A DNA stretch of 62,278 nucleotides from JBBQDZ01 sp038237515 (GCA_038237515.1 JBBRYP010000019.1:1-62278), one strand, 5' to 3'; positions 8,841 to 16,611 are shown, counted from the first letter of the stretch. Numbers and translations: made by a program. Notes: a model not told the origin generated them from the letters alone.

Positions 8841-10010
8841 TCAGGCAGGAACGTACGCCTTCTTCCAGTAGAGCTTGCGGGTTGCGTAGCTCACGTTGCC
8901 GAGCAGCGGCAGATACTTCTCGTATCGCGCCCGGCTCGCGAACACGGCGGCCGGCTTCGCGTTGTCGGCCTCGTACTTTCTAACCTTGCCGGGCGAGTCG
9001 AGGAGGATCGGCGCGGCGACCATCACCCGCGGGATCTGCTTGCCCTCGATCCAGTCGGCGCCGAATTGACCGAGGCCGTACCCCATGAGCTTCCAGGCAA
9101 AGGCGATGCTGGCCTTGTACGCGCCGCCCTTCTTGACGAGCGAGAGCGCCTGGCTGTCGCCGTCGACGCCGGAGAGGTACATGTCGTCGCGGAGCTTCCC
9201 GGCTTGATCGAGAGCGTTGTAGGCGCCGACCACCGCCGAGTCGCCTCCAAGCACTATCTTGATGTTCGGGTGAGCCTGGATCACCGTGCTCATTACCTTG
9301 AACCCCGTATCGACACTGACGTCGACGCCTTGATCGCTGACTACCTTGATACCGCTGCCGCCGGTCTTCAGCCCTGCTAGGACACCCTTGTGGCGTATCA
9401 CTAGCTGAGGCGAGAGGCTGTCCAGATTCATGTACAGGACCTCGGCCTTGCCGCCGAGGTGCTTGACCGCATAGGCGGCCGCCGCCTTGCCCTGAGTGAA
9501 CCCCACGGTGTACTGGCTTGCGGCGATCTGCAACGTCGTCGGGTACGTGATCAGGCCTTCGACGCAGATGCCGGACTTGAGTGCCTTGATCATCACGGGC
9601 CGCTGGCTGGCGAGATCGAGCGGTTGCATCATCAAGGTGCCGACGCCGATCGCCAGAAATTGTTCCATCTGCTGGATGTTCTTCGCCGGGTCGTTGCCGG
9701 AAATCGCCGTGACAAAGTCGACGTGACGGGATTTGCAAGCCTCTTTCATTCCTGCTGTGAGCGCGAGGAAGAACTCGGCCGCAGCGGTATTCGCCCACGC
9801 AACCCGGCGCGGCAGACCCGTCGCCGGGCCAGCGTGCCGCGTCGAATCGAACGGAGGAAGCTTCGCCGAGACAGTACGTCCCGCGGTCTGTGCTGCGCTG
9901 GCGCTTCCGGCGAATAGGTCGAACACGCTCAGGCCCAAGATGCCGGCCGCGCCGTAACGAAGAGTATCGCGCCTAGTGTGGCCCGACTCCCAGATCGATG
10001 GATCGCTCAC
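8841..10010 (-). CDS. Periplasmic sugar-binding protein (ribose type) of the ABC importer
   Basis: 389 residues. The start is a GTG at 10010 preceded by AAGGAGGAGAG at ideal spacing; the longer in-frame ORF upstream has no such signal. The N-terminus SGHTRRDTLRYGAAGILGL, then a hydrophobic stretch ending SASAAQTAG, looks like a twin-arginine signal peptide (only RR is present, not the full consensus). The mature part is Peripla_BP_4-like: ISGNDPAKNIQQMEQFLA, a conserved VVGAYNALDQAGK and SGVDGDSQAL. It is the first gene of the operon and should deliver the sugar to the fused permease-ATPase. Ligand unknown. Confidence 0.88.
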   Translation of the reverse strand: MSDPSIWESGHTRRDTLRYGAAGILGLSVFDLFAGSASAAQTAGRTVSAKLPPFDSTRHAGPATGLPRRVAWANTAAAEFFLALTAGMKEACKSRHVDFVTAISGNDPAKNIQQMEQFLAIGVGTLMMQPLDLASQRPVMIKALKSGICVEGLITYPTTLQIAASQYTVGFTQGKAAAAYAVKHLGGKAEVLYMNLDSLSPQLVIRHKGVLAGLKTGGSGIKVVSDQGVDVSVDTGFKVMSTVIQAHPNIKIVLGGDSAVVGAYNALDQAGKLRDDMYLSGVDGDSQALSLVKKGGAYKASIAFAWKLMGYGLGQFGADWIEGKQIPRVMVAAPILLDSPGKVRKYEADNAKPAAVFASRARYEKYLPLLGNVSYATRKLYWKKAYVPA

Positions 10011-10234
10011 GATTCTCTCCTCCTTCGGGTCGATTCCGCCGTGGCGACCCGTGGACGACCGCTCGGGCCTTGCGAGACCGGCATTCATCGGCGGTCTCTT
10101 CTGCGGCGAAAAGATATCGATTACCCAGCTGTTCCGAACGGCCTGAGGCTCGCCCAGATCGCCTGGAATCGGAGACAGCAAGGCTATTTTCCGGCGTGAT
10201 CGTGTCGCAGCTGACCTTCTCGGCTGAGGTACTA

Positions 10235-10252
10235 TGAGAATTCGATTTCTCA
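10235..10252 (-). promoter_or_regulatory. Candidate LacI-type operator O1
   Basis: TGAGAATTCGATTTCTCA is an 18-bp near-perfect palindrome centred on CG, the layout of LacI-family operators. It lies just downstream of the expected transcription start of the operon, so a bound repressor would block elongation. A wider inverted repeat GGCTGAG/CTCAGCC (10222-10228 and 10249-10255) encloses it. The cognate regulator is most likely the LacI protein encoded within the operon. Confidence 0.55.
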
Positions 10253-10259
10253 GCCATCA

Positions 10260-10267
10260 AAGCGCTT
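10260..10267 (-). promoter_or_regulatory. Candidate LacI-type operator O2 overlapping the -10 box
   Basis: AAGCGCTT is a perfect 8-bp palindrome with central CG, the common core of PurR/CcpA/LacI-like operators. It overlaps the proposed -10 hexamer of the sugar operon promoter. Its centre is about 20 bp from that of O1, two helical turns, so two dimers could bind on the same face. Confidence 0.45.
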
Positions 10268-10293
10268 CTACAAGATGTGACTAGTGATGTCAA
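10265..10293 (-). promoter_or_regulatory. Sigma-70-type promoter of the sugar operon
   Basis: Reading the minus strand, a perfect -35 TTGACA (10293-10288) is followed after 17 bp by TAGAAG (10270-10265). The predicted transcription start is near 10258, leaving a leader of about 250 nt before the binding-protein GTG. The two palindromes overlap and follow it, as expected for a repressed catabolic promoter. Confidence 0.6.
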
Positions 10294-10436
10294 GATCCGC
10301 CGCAGCCGCGATCCGGGACTGCGGCCCCCCATTCACATCCACAGACACAACCAGCAAGGTCGCTGAGATCGGCGTTGAACGCGGGTCGACCTCTTCCCTG
10401 GTCTCGCAGCTCAACTGGAATGAGATGGGCCTCGAG
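10268..10436 (-). pseudogene. Relic of a second PhnB/VOC gene
   Basis: On the minus strand, 10382-10428 encodes ISFQLSCETREEVD, nearly identical to ISFQVSCETQEEVD of the intact VOC gene at 1251-1724. A further NGGPQ is seen nearby in the same frame. Nothing else of the gene survives; the rest of the stretch is non-coding and overlaps the promoter zone of the sugar operon. Both copies read in the same direction and flank the operon, so they could mark an old recombination or insertion boundary. Confidence 0.5.
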
Positions 10437-11063
10437 TCAGGCTGCGGTCGCCTCGAGCTCCAGCAGCCGGGCCTTCGCCTCCACCCCGCCACGGTAGGAG
10501 CCGAGAGCTCCGCCTGTGCGCAGCACGCGGTGGCAGGGAACGAGGATCGGCAGGGGGTTGGTGGCGAGGGCGGTCCCGGCGGCGCGGACGGCGGCGGGCC
10601 GGCCGGCCCTGGACGCGACTTCGCGATAGGACGCGGTCTTTCCGTAGGGGATCTCGGCGGTCGCCCGGAGCACCTCGCGACGGAAGCCGACGCTGAGCTG
10701 CCAGTCGAGGTCTAGCTCGAAGGCGGATCGCCGGCCCTCGAAGTATTCGTCGAGTTGACGACGGGCCAGCGTGAGCGTGTCGCGGGATGCGGTGAGCACG
10801 CGCGGCGAAATGCGGCGGGCGAGCTCCTCGAGCACCGAGTCCTCCCCCTCGACCGGAAGCCCGACGCGGACGACTCCCGCCGGTGTGGCGCCGAGTAGCA
10901 TCGTCCCGAGCGGCGAGTCATGCCGCTCGACGGCGACGTCGACCAGGCCCTCCGCATCGGCGCGAAGGAGCAGGTCGCGGCGGATCCGTTCCCACGTCGC
11001 CGCATCTGGCTCGTGCCTTGCCCCGAGCGACTTCTCGATCTGTGTGTGACGGTTGTTGTTCAT
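10437..11063 (-). CDS. ogt: O6-alkylguanine-DNA alkyltransferase (MGMT/Ogt type)
   Basis: 208 residues from an ATG at 11063 (MNNNRHTQ). The acceptor-site motif is LPILVPCHRVLRTGGALGSYRGG with the active Cys in PCHR. The upstream DNA-binding helix-turn-helix is IPYGKTASYREVASRAGRPAAVRAAG with the conserved Tyr and Arg. The protein moves alkyl groups from O6-guanine to its own Cys in a single-use reaction. It has an unusual N-terminal extension (about 40 residues) compared with minimal Ogt. It is third in an operon after an ECF sigma factor and an Oxygenase-NA protein, indicating an alkylation-damage response. Confidence 0.92.
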   Translation of the reverse strand: MNNNRHTQIEKSLGARHEPDAATWERIRRDLLLRADAEGLVDVAVERHDSPLGTMLLGATPAGVVRVGLPVEGEDSVLEELARRISPRVLTASRDTLTLARRQLDEYFEGRRSAFELDLDWQLSVGFRREVLRATAEIPYGKTASYREVASRAGRPAAVRAAGTALATNPLPILVPCHRVLRTGGALGSYRGGVEAKARLLELEATAA

Positions 11064-11098
11064 GCCCGTTAGACGGCGCCGGCGCCGGGATCGTGAGA

Positions 11099-11830
11099 TC
11101 ACTTCGAGTCGTGGAAGATGACGCCCATGGCGGTGCGCTGCCCGCGGATGATCGTGCCGACGCCGTGACGCATGCCGACGCGGTGGTAGCCGTTCTTGCC
11201 CCGGTGGGGCCGCTGCCGGGTCGGAAAGATCACGAACGCGCCGCGGGGCGGCTTGAGGACGTGTGCGCGGCTCTGCGCCCGTGGGCGCTGCTCCATCAGC
11301 ACGAACTCGCCGCCCTCGAAGTCGACGCCCGGCTCGGACAGGATCGTCAGGATCTGGAACGGGAAGTAGACCTCGCCGTAGAGGTCCTGGTGCAGCGCGT
11401 TCCAGTCGCCCACGCCGTAGCGCAGGATCAGCGGCGTCGGCCGCTGCTGGCCGGCGACGCGGCACCGCTCCAGCAGCTCCTTGTGCTCGAGCGGAAAGGT
11501 GGGGTTGTCCCCGCGGAGCAGCTTTGACCAGTCGTTGGCGATCGGTGCCAGGTGCCCGTAGAACGACGTGCGCAGCTGCGCAATCGGCTGCGGCAAGGGG
11601 TGGTCGAAGTAGCGGTAGCGGCCGTCGCCGAAGCGATGGCGCGCCATCTCGATAGTCGTGCGGAAGCGACCACCGTCGAACAGGTCGGACAACTCCTCGC
11701 ACTCGACCGAGTCGAGGAGAGGCACGGTGATCGCGTTTCCCTGGCTGTCAAGCTGCGCACGCAACTCGTCCCAGTCGAGGGCGTCGACACGGGCGCGGAC
11801 GGTCGTAGTGGTTGAAGGAGCTACGGTCAT
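11099..11830 (-). CDS. 2OG-Fe(II) oxygenase of the Oxygenase-NA (PF09859/COG3826) family
   Basis: 243 residues from an ATG at 11830 that overlaps the sigma-factor stop (ATGA). The iron-binding triad is visible: HQD in GDWNALHQDLYGEVYFP, and a distal His in GYHRVGMRHGVGTI. The strand LSEPGVDFEGGEFVLMEQRP and the terminal GVIFHDSK are strongly conserved in this family. The family is annotated as oxidising damaged nucleic-acid bases, by analogy with AlkB, though direct biochemistry is limited as far as I know. Coupling to a sigma factor and to MGMT fits removal of alkyl damage that MGMT cannot repair. Confidence 0.85.
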   Translation of the reverse strand: MTVAPSTTTTVRARVDALDWDELRAQLDSQGNAITVPLLDSVECEELSDLFDGGRFRTTIEMARHRFGDGRYRYFDHPLPQPIAQLRTSFYGHLAPIANDWSKLLRGDNPTFPLEHKELLERCRVAGQQRPTPLILRYGVGDWNALHQDLYGEVYFPFQILTILSEPGVDFEGGEFVLMEQRPRAQSRAHVLKPPRGAFVIFPTRQRPHRGKNGYHRVGMRHGVGTIIRGQRTAMGVIFHDSK

Positions 11831-12366
11831 GGAATTCCTCCTTGGGGTGTAGAGGGTTCGAGTTCGGCTCGGAGTCGCTTGAGGGCTTCGAAGACGTTGC
11901 GCCGTGCAGCCGGCTCGCTGATCTGCATCACCAGAGCGATCTCGCGATGCGAGAGGTCGCCGAGAAAGCGGAGCGCGAGAGCCTCGCGTTGCTTTTCGGG
12001 CAGGCTGCGCACGCGCGTCCAGATCGCCTCGTCGAAGAAGCTGTCGTCCGCGGCGCGAGGCTGCGGCTCCGGGTCTGCAACCGGCTCCGGGAAGCGGGCA
12101 CGCTCTCGGTGGCTGTCGATCGCCTTGCGCGCCGCGATCGAATACAGCCACGGGCGCACCGTTGCCGGATCGCGCACCCGGTCGTAGGCGCGCAGCGCGG
12201 CGAGCATCGTCTCCTGGAAGACGTCCTCAGCGGCAGTCTGTCCGGCCTGCGCGGCGCAGAAGCGCAGCAGCGCAGGCCCGTACAGCTCGAACACACGCTC
12301 GAACGGCACCGGGCTCTGCTGCCGGCGCGCGTGTGCCGGCGCGTGAACGCGGTTGGACCTGCTCAC
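11827..12366 (-). CDS. ECF-type sigma-70 factor
   Basis: 179 residues. Region 2 is seen as FERVFELYGPALLRFCAAQ...AEDVFQETMLAALRAYDRVRDP...WLYSIAARKAIDSHR, region 4 as LPEKQREALALRFLGDLSHREIALVMQISEPAARRNVFEALKRL. No anti-sigma gene is adjacent, so control may rest on the proteins downstream or on an autoregulated promoter; a small inverted repeat CGTCT-cgta-AGACG sits right at its start. It heads a three-gene operon with the oxygenase and MGMT and is the likely dedicated regulator of that repair module. Confidence 0.88.
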   Translation of the reverse strand: MSRSNRVHAPAHARRQQSPVPFERVFELYGPALLRFCAAQAGQTAAEDVFQETMLAALRAYDRVRDPATVRPWLYSIAARKAIDSHRERARFPEPVADPEPQPRAADDSFFDEAIWTRVRSLPEKQREALALRFLGDLSHREIALVMQISEPAARRNVFEALKRLRAELEPSTPQGGIP

Positions 12367-12585
12367 GTCTCGTAAGACGCCGGAAGCGTGAACTCTGTGA
12401 GATCGGATGAACGGCTGAGGGCCGCGATCGACCGGCGCACCACGGCTTCGTTCGCCCTGCCGCGCTCGGGCGGGCGGCGACCCTCACCTTCCAGCCTCGA
12501 CCGTAACAGCCTACGACTGCAGAGCTCGCGGCGCCTGTCGTAACGCGCAGGTGGATCCGCGTGGAACCGGCCATTCCGGGTCAGC

Positions 12586-12720
12586 CTAGGCAGCCGACAG
12601 TTCCGCCACAGTCACGAGGTCCGCCCCGAGCGCTCGAAGCCCGGCGACGATCCAGGGAAGCGAGTCGCGTGTCGGAATCGACCACGCGTGGAGCAGGACG
12701 AGCGCGCCTTCCCCGTGATC
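12586..12720 (-). pseudogene. Polysaccharide deacetylase, C-terminal relic
   Basis: A 44-residue frame ending in TAG at 12586-12588 reads GALVLLHAWSIPTRDSLPW, then IVAGLRALGADLVTVAEL, the standard last helix-strand of NodB-type polysaccharide deacetylases. No upstream catalytic domain remains. It is joined directly, in a different frame, to a fragment of an unrelated ATPase (12713-13013), so it is debris from a deletion or rearrangement. Confidence 0.6.
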
Positions 12721-13013
12721 GCGCCCCCGTACGAGATGCGGCGGCCCTCGAGCCACAAGGGTCTCGCGCCGAAGACACCGGCCTCGTCGAGCACTTGTCG
12801 GAGCTCCTCGAGCAGGCGGCTCTTGCCGAGGCCGGCGTCGCCGGTGGCGAGCAGGACGCCGCCGGAACCGGCCAGCAAGCTCGTTGCGGCGTCGGAGATC
12901 AGAGCGAGCTCCGGCTCCCGGCCGACGAGCGGCGTTACCACGTCGGCGAGGCCGCGAACTCTGCGAGCGGCCGTGGATCCGGCGACCTCGAAGGCGACGA
13001 CCGGTTCGTTCAT
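12713..13013 (-). pseudogene. AAA-type ATPase fragment (LuxR/cyclase regulator type)
   Basis: About 100 residues: RGLADVVTPLVGREPELALI, then GGVLLATGDAGLGKSRLLEEL with Walker A GDAGLGKS, then LWLEGRRISYGG. This is the start of the ATPase domain found in large LuxR-type regulators and cyclases. Homology ends abruptly at ~12713, where the deacetylase tail begins. The Walker B and downstream domains are missing, so it cannot be functional. The 156 bp between it and hisA hold nothing recognisable. Confidence 0.6.
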
Positions 13014-13169
13014 CCCCCCACTCGCGCTGCTCCCGGACGAGTGACGCGGCGCCGCGAGGCTCCTACGCAGCGGCCGCGGCGGAGCGCAGCGACGAGGTGT
13101 CGCGCGTCAGACCCTCGTGCACAGCGTGGACTGCGCACCACCCGCCGCCTCGCCGGCCCGCTGTCGCCG

Positions 13170-13895
13170 TCACAAGACCGGCCGGAGTGCTGTTAGTGGC
13201 AGCGATCCGTCGAGCAGCGCACGACCGACGACAGCTGCCTCGCAGCCGAGTGAGGCGACCGCGGCAAGGTCGGCCCCGGAGCGAATTCCGCCGGCTGCGA
13301 TCGTCGGCAGGCAGGAGACGTCCCGGACCGCCTGCAGGAGCTCCAGGTCCGGCCCGCCGAGCGTTCCGTCGCGTTCGATCGCAGTGCAGAGAAGCCGCGC
13401 CACGCCGGCTGCAGCGCAGCGACCGGCGACCTCGAAGGGATCGAGACCGGTTTCCTCCGTCCATCCGCGAGCCGCCACGCGCTTTCCGCGAACGTCGATC
13501 GCCACCACCAGCCGGTCGCCGAGAGCGGAGGCGAAGCGTTCGAGCGCGCGGGGCTCCTCCAACGCGGCCGTGCCGACCACGACCCGCACGGCGCCGGCGG
13601 CGAGCAGCCTCTCGGCGTCCCCGGGGCAGCGAACCCCACCGGAAGCTTGAATCTCGGCGGGGGCAGCCGCCTTCGCGAGACCGCGGATGAGACCGGGTCT
13701 CACCCGCCCGCACCGAGCACCGTCGAGGTCGACCACATGGAGCAGTCGCGCGCCCGCGGCCGCGAATCGGCGCACGAGCTCCTCCGGCTGCGCCCGCACC
13801 GCCACGCGCCCGAAGTCACCCTGCACCAGCCGCACGGCCTCGTCGCCGAGGAGGTCGACTGCCGGGATCACCTCGAAGGCGACGTCTCCTTTCAT
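13170..13895 (-). CDS. hisA: HisA: phosphoribosylformimino-5-aminoimidazole carboxamide ribotide isomerase
   Basis: 241-residue TIM barrel catalysing the fourth-step isomerisation of histidine synthesis. The catalytic Asp near the start is in FEVIPAVDLLGDEAVRLVQGD, the second in LLCTAIERDGTLGGPD; phosphate loops IQASGGVR and IAAGGIRSG are intact. The ATG at 13895 is almost leaderless against an inverted repeat shared with the divergent TrpR-like gene. Actinobacterial homologues can be bifunctional PriA (also TrpF); I cannot decide that here. It is transcribed away from the other his genes. Confidence 0.88.
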   Translation of the reverse strand: MKGDVAFEVIPAVDLLGDEAVRLVQGDFGRVAVRAQPEELVRRFAAAGARLLHVVDLDGARCGRVRPGLIRGLAKAAAPAEIQASGGVRCPGDAERLLAAGAVRVVVGTAALEEPRALERFASALGDRLVVAIDVRGKRVAARGWTEETGLDPFEVAGRCAAAGVARLLCTAIERDGTLGGPDLELLQAVRDVSCLPTIAAGGIRSGADLAAVASLGCEAAVVGRALLDGSLPLTALRPVL

Positions 13896-13896
13896 G

Positions 13897-13908
13897 TTAG
13901 TATGCTAA
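13897..13908. promoter_or_regulatory. Candidate operator between divergent hisA and the TrpR-like gene
   Basis: TTAGTATGCTAA, an inverted repeat TTAG/CTAA around TATG in an AT-rich island of otherwise GC-rich DNA, lies one base before the hisA start codon and about 40 bp before the TrpR-like gene. TrpR boxes carry CTAG-type half sites, so this is a plausible target of the neighbouring TrpR-like protein controlling both directions. Confidence 0.4.
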
Positions 13909-13944
13909 TACGTTCGCACAAGAGAAAGATTGGAGATCGCCCCG

Positions 13945-14262
13945 ATGGCGGAGGGGTCACATCCCGGATGGGAAACAGACGACACACGAGACCTGCTGAG
14001 GACGATCGTCTCGCTGAAGACGGTGGACGAGGCGGAGCGGTTCTTCCGCGACCTGTGCACGCTGTCGGAGCTCGAGGCGATCACGCACCGCTGGCAGGCG
14101 GTGCAGCTGCTCGACCGCGGCCTGCCCTACCACGAGGTGAGCAGGAGGACCGGCGCCTCGACGACGACGGTGACGCGGGTGGCGCACTGGCTGCGCCACG
14201 GCGAGGGCGGCTACCGGCTGATGCTCGACCGGCGGCGTCGGCGGCTCGCGCGAACCGCCTGA
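13945..14262 (+). CDS. TrpR-like (YerC/YecD family) DNA-binding protein, likely his regulator
   Basis: 105 residues from an ATG at 13945 with GGAG nine bases upstream; a TTG at 13930 is an alternative. The helix-turn-helix is LSELEAITHRWQAVQLLDRG followed by YHEVSRRTGASTTTVTRVAHWL, the TrpR/YerC pattern. Such proteins bind DNA as dimers, usually with a small-molecule co-repressor. Its stop overlaps the start of hisG, and the gene lies between hisA and the main his cluster, so a histidine-responsive repressor role is the simplest inference. Confidence 0.8.
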   Translation: MAEGSHPGWETDDTRDLLRTIVSLKTVDEAERFFRDLCTLSELEAITHRWQAVQLLDRGLPYHEVSRRTGASTTTVTRVAHWLRHGEGGYRLMLDRRRRRLARTA

Positions 14263-15101
14263 CGATCGCGATCCCCGCCAAGGGCCGTCTGCGCGAGCCC
14301 GCCGTCGCCCTGCTGGAGGACGCTGGATTGGGCCCCGAGCAGCCGGGTGAGCGTGCGCTCGCCTTCGCCTGCCGCAACGCGCCTGTGGACGTGCTGCTCG
14401 TCCGCGCCGCGGACATCCCCGAGTACGTCCAGGACGGGGTCGTGGACTGCGGCGTGACAGGAGCCGACCTCGTTCGCGAGCGCGGCGCCGACGTGGAGGA
14501 GCTGCTCCTTCTCGGCTTCGGCACCTGCACCCTCGAGGCCGCTGTACCGGAGGAGTCGCCGGCGCACTCCCTCGCGGACCTGGACGGCCTCCGCGCCGCG
14601 ACCGTCTATCCGAGGCTGGCGCGGGCGCTGCTTCGAGAGCGGGGCGTCGAGGTCGAGCTCGTGGAGATCACCGGGTCGGTGGAGGTGGCTCCACGGCTCC
14701 GCCTCGCCGACGCGATCGTCGATCTCGTGTCCAGCGGCAACACTCTGCGGACGAACGGGCTGCGCTCGCTCGGCGTGCTCTTCTCCTCCGAGGCGACGCT
14801 AATCTCGCATCGAGGCGGCGAAGACGGCCGCACGCGCCGGCTCGCGAGGATCCTGCGCAGCGTCGTCGACGCCCGCTCGGCGCGGTACCTGATGCTGAAC
14901 GCGCCCGAGAGCGCGCTCGAGGACATCTGCGCCATCGTTCCCGGTTCTCGGGCGCCGAGCGTACTGCCACTGACCGAGCCGGGCATGGTCGCAGTGCACG
15001 CGCTCGTGCCCGCCGCGGAGGTCTGGCGGCTGCTACCGCGACTCGAAGCCGCCGGCGGGACGTCGATCCTGCTCCTCCCCGTCGAGCGCATGCTCGCATG
15101 A
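14259..15101 (+). CDS. hisG: HisG: ATP phosphoribosyltransferase
   Basis: About 280 residues, the long form with a C-terminal regulatory domain. LTIAIPAKGRLREPA opens the catalytic domain; DGVVDCGVTGADLV and the PRPP loop DAIVDLVSSGNTLRTNGL are diagnostic; the C-terminal domain (LLPRLEAAGGTSILLLPVERML) is the ACT-like histidine-feedback module. No ATG, GTG or TTG lies just upstream in frame; the best start is CTG at 14259 overlapping the TrpR-like stop (CTGA), implying translational coupling. First and rate-limiting step of histidine synthesis. Confidence 0.88.
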   Translation: MTIAIPAKGRLREPAVALLEDAGLGPEQPGERALAFACRNAPVDVLLVRAADIPEYVQDGVVDCGVTGADLVRERGADVEELLLLGFGTCTLEAAVPEESPAHSLADLDGLRAATVYPRLARALLRERGVEVELVEITGSVEVAPRLRLADAIVDLVSSGNTLRTNGLRSLGVLFSSEATLISHRGGEDGRTRRLARILRSVVDARSARYLMLNAPESALEDICAIVPGSRAPSVLPLTEPGMVAVHALVPAAEVWRLLPRLEAAGGTSILLLPVERMLA

Positions 15102-15588
15102 ACCCTGTGGCGACCATCCACGTCTGTGCGTTCCTCGGGCGTCGCTCGCAGTGCCCGGCGGGAGGGGACAGTACGTCTAGGGGCCGGTCCGGAATGTGGC
15201 CACGGTGGATGACACGCGGCACGCGTCTCGAGGCAAGGACGCAGGGAGCGTCGATATGCAGGCATATCTGCGCGACCGAGGACGCCGCATCGAGGCGTGT
15301 GACGCCTGTCAGGCGCGCCGGTTCACTTCCTGGACAGGCCCCTCGTACGGCCCGGGAGAGCCGGGTGCTGCAAGCGGCGTCAGGCGGGCACTCGCGTTCC
15401 TGGCGTGCCGCTGGTAGGCGGCGGCGGGCGGGTCAGTGCTTTGCACGGCCCGACCGCCGCCGCGCCGTCCAGCGGTGCGAGCGCTCGGCGGAGTCCTGCT
15501 CTGCCAGGCGGGAGCCGAGCGCCGCCAGGAGCGCGAGGGGCGGCGCCTGGCTCTGCCGGGCGGGAGCCGCCGCCGGCGAGGGACGCGC
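15102..15588. other. 487-bp gap inside the his cluster
   Basis: No frame on either strand resembles a known protein, and it does not encode the missing HisD N-terminus in any frame I translated. The last ~110 bp contain an imperfect tandem repeat, CTCTGCCAGGCGGGAGCCG followed by CTCTGCCGGGCGGGAGCCG. In a cluster whose other genes overlap, such a gap is unusual and may hold a promoter or leader for hisD onward. Confidence 0.4.
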
Positions 15589-16611
15589 ATGACCCAGGTG
15601 GAGCGGATCGTTTGCGACGTCCGCGAGCGCGGAGAGGTCGCGCTGCGGGAATGGGCGTTGCGCCTCGACGGTGTCGAGCCGGTCCGGGCCGAGCCGGTGG
15701 AGGGTCTGCCCGTCGAGGCGCTCCTCGCGCTCGCGGACGCCGTCCGGCGCTGGCACGCCCTGCAGCGCCCACCGGAGATCAGCCTCGAAGTCACCCCTGG
15801 AGTCCGGTTGGAGCGGCGCTGGGTGCCGCTCTGCTCCGTGGGCATCTACGTGCCGAGGGGTCTCGTCTCGACGCTCGTCATGTGCGCCGTCCCCGCACGG
15901 GTCGCGGACGTCGACCGGATCGTCGTGACCACCCCACCCGCCGGCTCGGGTCTCGTCGCCGCAGCGGCCGAGCTGCTCGGGATCGAGGAGGTCTGGGCGG
16001 TCGGCGGACCGCAGGCCGTCTCCGCGCTCGCCTACGGGACCGACTCGATCGCGCGCGTGGACAAGATCGTCGGTCCGGGCAACGCGTACGTGAACGAGGC
16101 GAAGCTCCTGGTGGCCGCCGACGTGGCGATCGATCTGCCCGCCGGGCCGAGTGAGGTCGTCGTCCTCGCCGGCCGTGGAGCGGATCGGCGCATCGCGGAC
16201 CTGGAGCTCGCCGCGCAGGCCGAGCATGGTCCCGGAACGGTTTGCCGGATCCTCGAGGTCGACGGCGATCCCGAGCGCGCTCTCGCAGAGGTGGAGGCGC
16301 TGGCTCCCGAGCACCTCGTCCTGCTCGGTACCGACGCCGAGAAGCTCGCGCCCCGGGTGCGGAATGCCGGCGCCGTCTTCGTCGGTGCCTGGTCGGCGGT
16401 GGCGGCGGGCGACTACGCGACCGGCGGCAACCACGTCCTACCGACCGGCGGCTGGGCTCGGGCACTCGGCGGGCTCGGCCTGGAGAGCTTCATGAAGCCG
16501 GTGACCGTCCAGACGCTGACACGCGAGGGCCTCGCGGGCGTGCGGCCGGTGGTCGAGGCGCTCGCCGGCGTCGAGGGGATGCGTGCGCATGCGGAGGCGG
16601 TTCGCAGGTGA
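15589..16611 (+). CDS. hisD: HisD: histidinol dehydrogenase, short form
   Basis: 340 residues against about 430 in typical HisD. The zinc ligands and bases are all present: QAEH, APEH, the Asp of AGDYATGGNHVLPT, and a C-terminal His in GMRAHAEAV; NAD-site motifs GPQAVSALAYGTDSI and KIVGPGNAYVNEAK are intact. About 30 residues are missing at the N-terminus and about 35-40 between AQAEH and APEH. The ATG at 15589 (MTQVERIVCD) is the only start that fits; upstream in-frame sequence is not HisD-like. It oxidises histidinol to histidine, the last two steps. Confidence 0.86.
   Translation: MTQVERIVCDVRERGEVALREWALRLDGVEPVRAEPVEGLPVEALLALADAVRRWHALQRPPEISLEVTPGVRLERRWVPLCSVGIYVPRGLVSTLVMCAVPARVADVDRIVVTTPPAGSGLVAAAAELLGIEEVWAVGGPQAVSALAYGTDSIARVDKIVGPGNAYVNEAKLLVAADVAIDLPAGPSEVVVLAGRGADRRIADLELAAQAEHGPGTVCRILEVDGDPERALAEVEALAPEHLVLLGTDAEKLAPRVRNAGAVFVGAWSAVAAGDYATGGNHVLPTGGWARALGGLGLESFMKPVTVQTLTREGLAGVRPVVEALAGVEGMRAHAEAVRR

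Noticed and set aside
1839..10010. Composite transposon or integron
   Set aside because: The VOC copies at its borders are gene fragments, not IS elements; no transposase, attC or recombinase is present.
10437..11702. 421-residue version of the MGMT gene
   Set aside because: The first ~210 residues are shadow of the oxygenase gene; the real start is the ATG at 11063.
15436..15588. N-terminal extension of HisD
   Set aside because: The in-frame residues are Arg/Gly-rich and do not match any HisD N-terminus.
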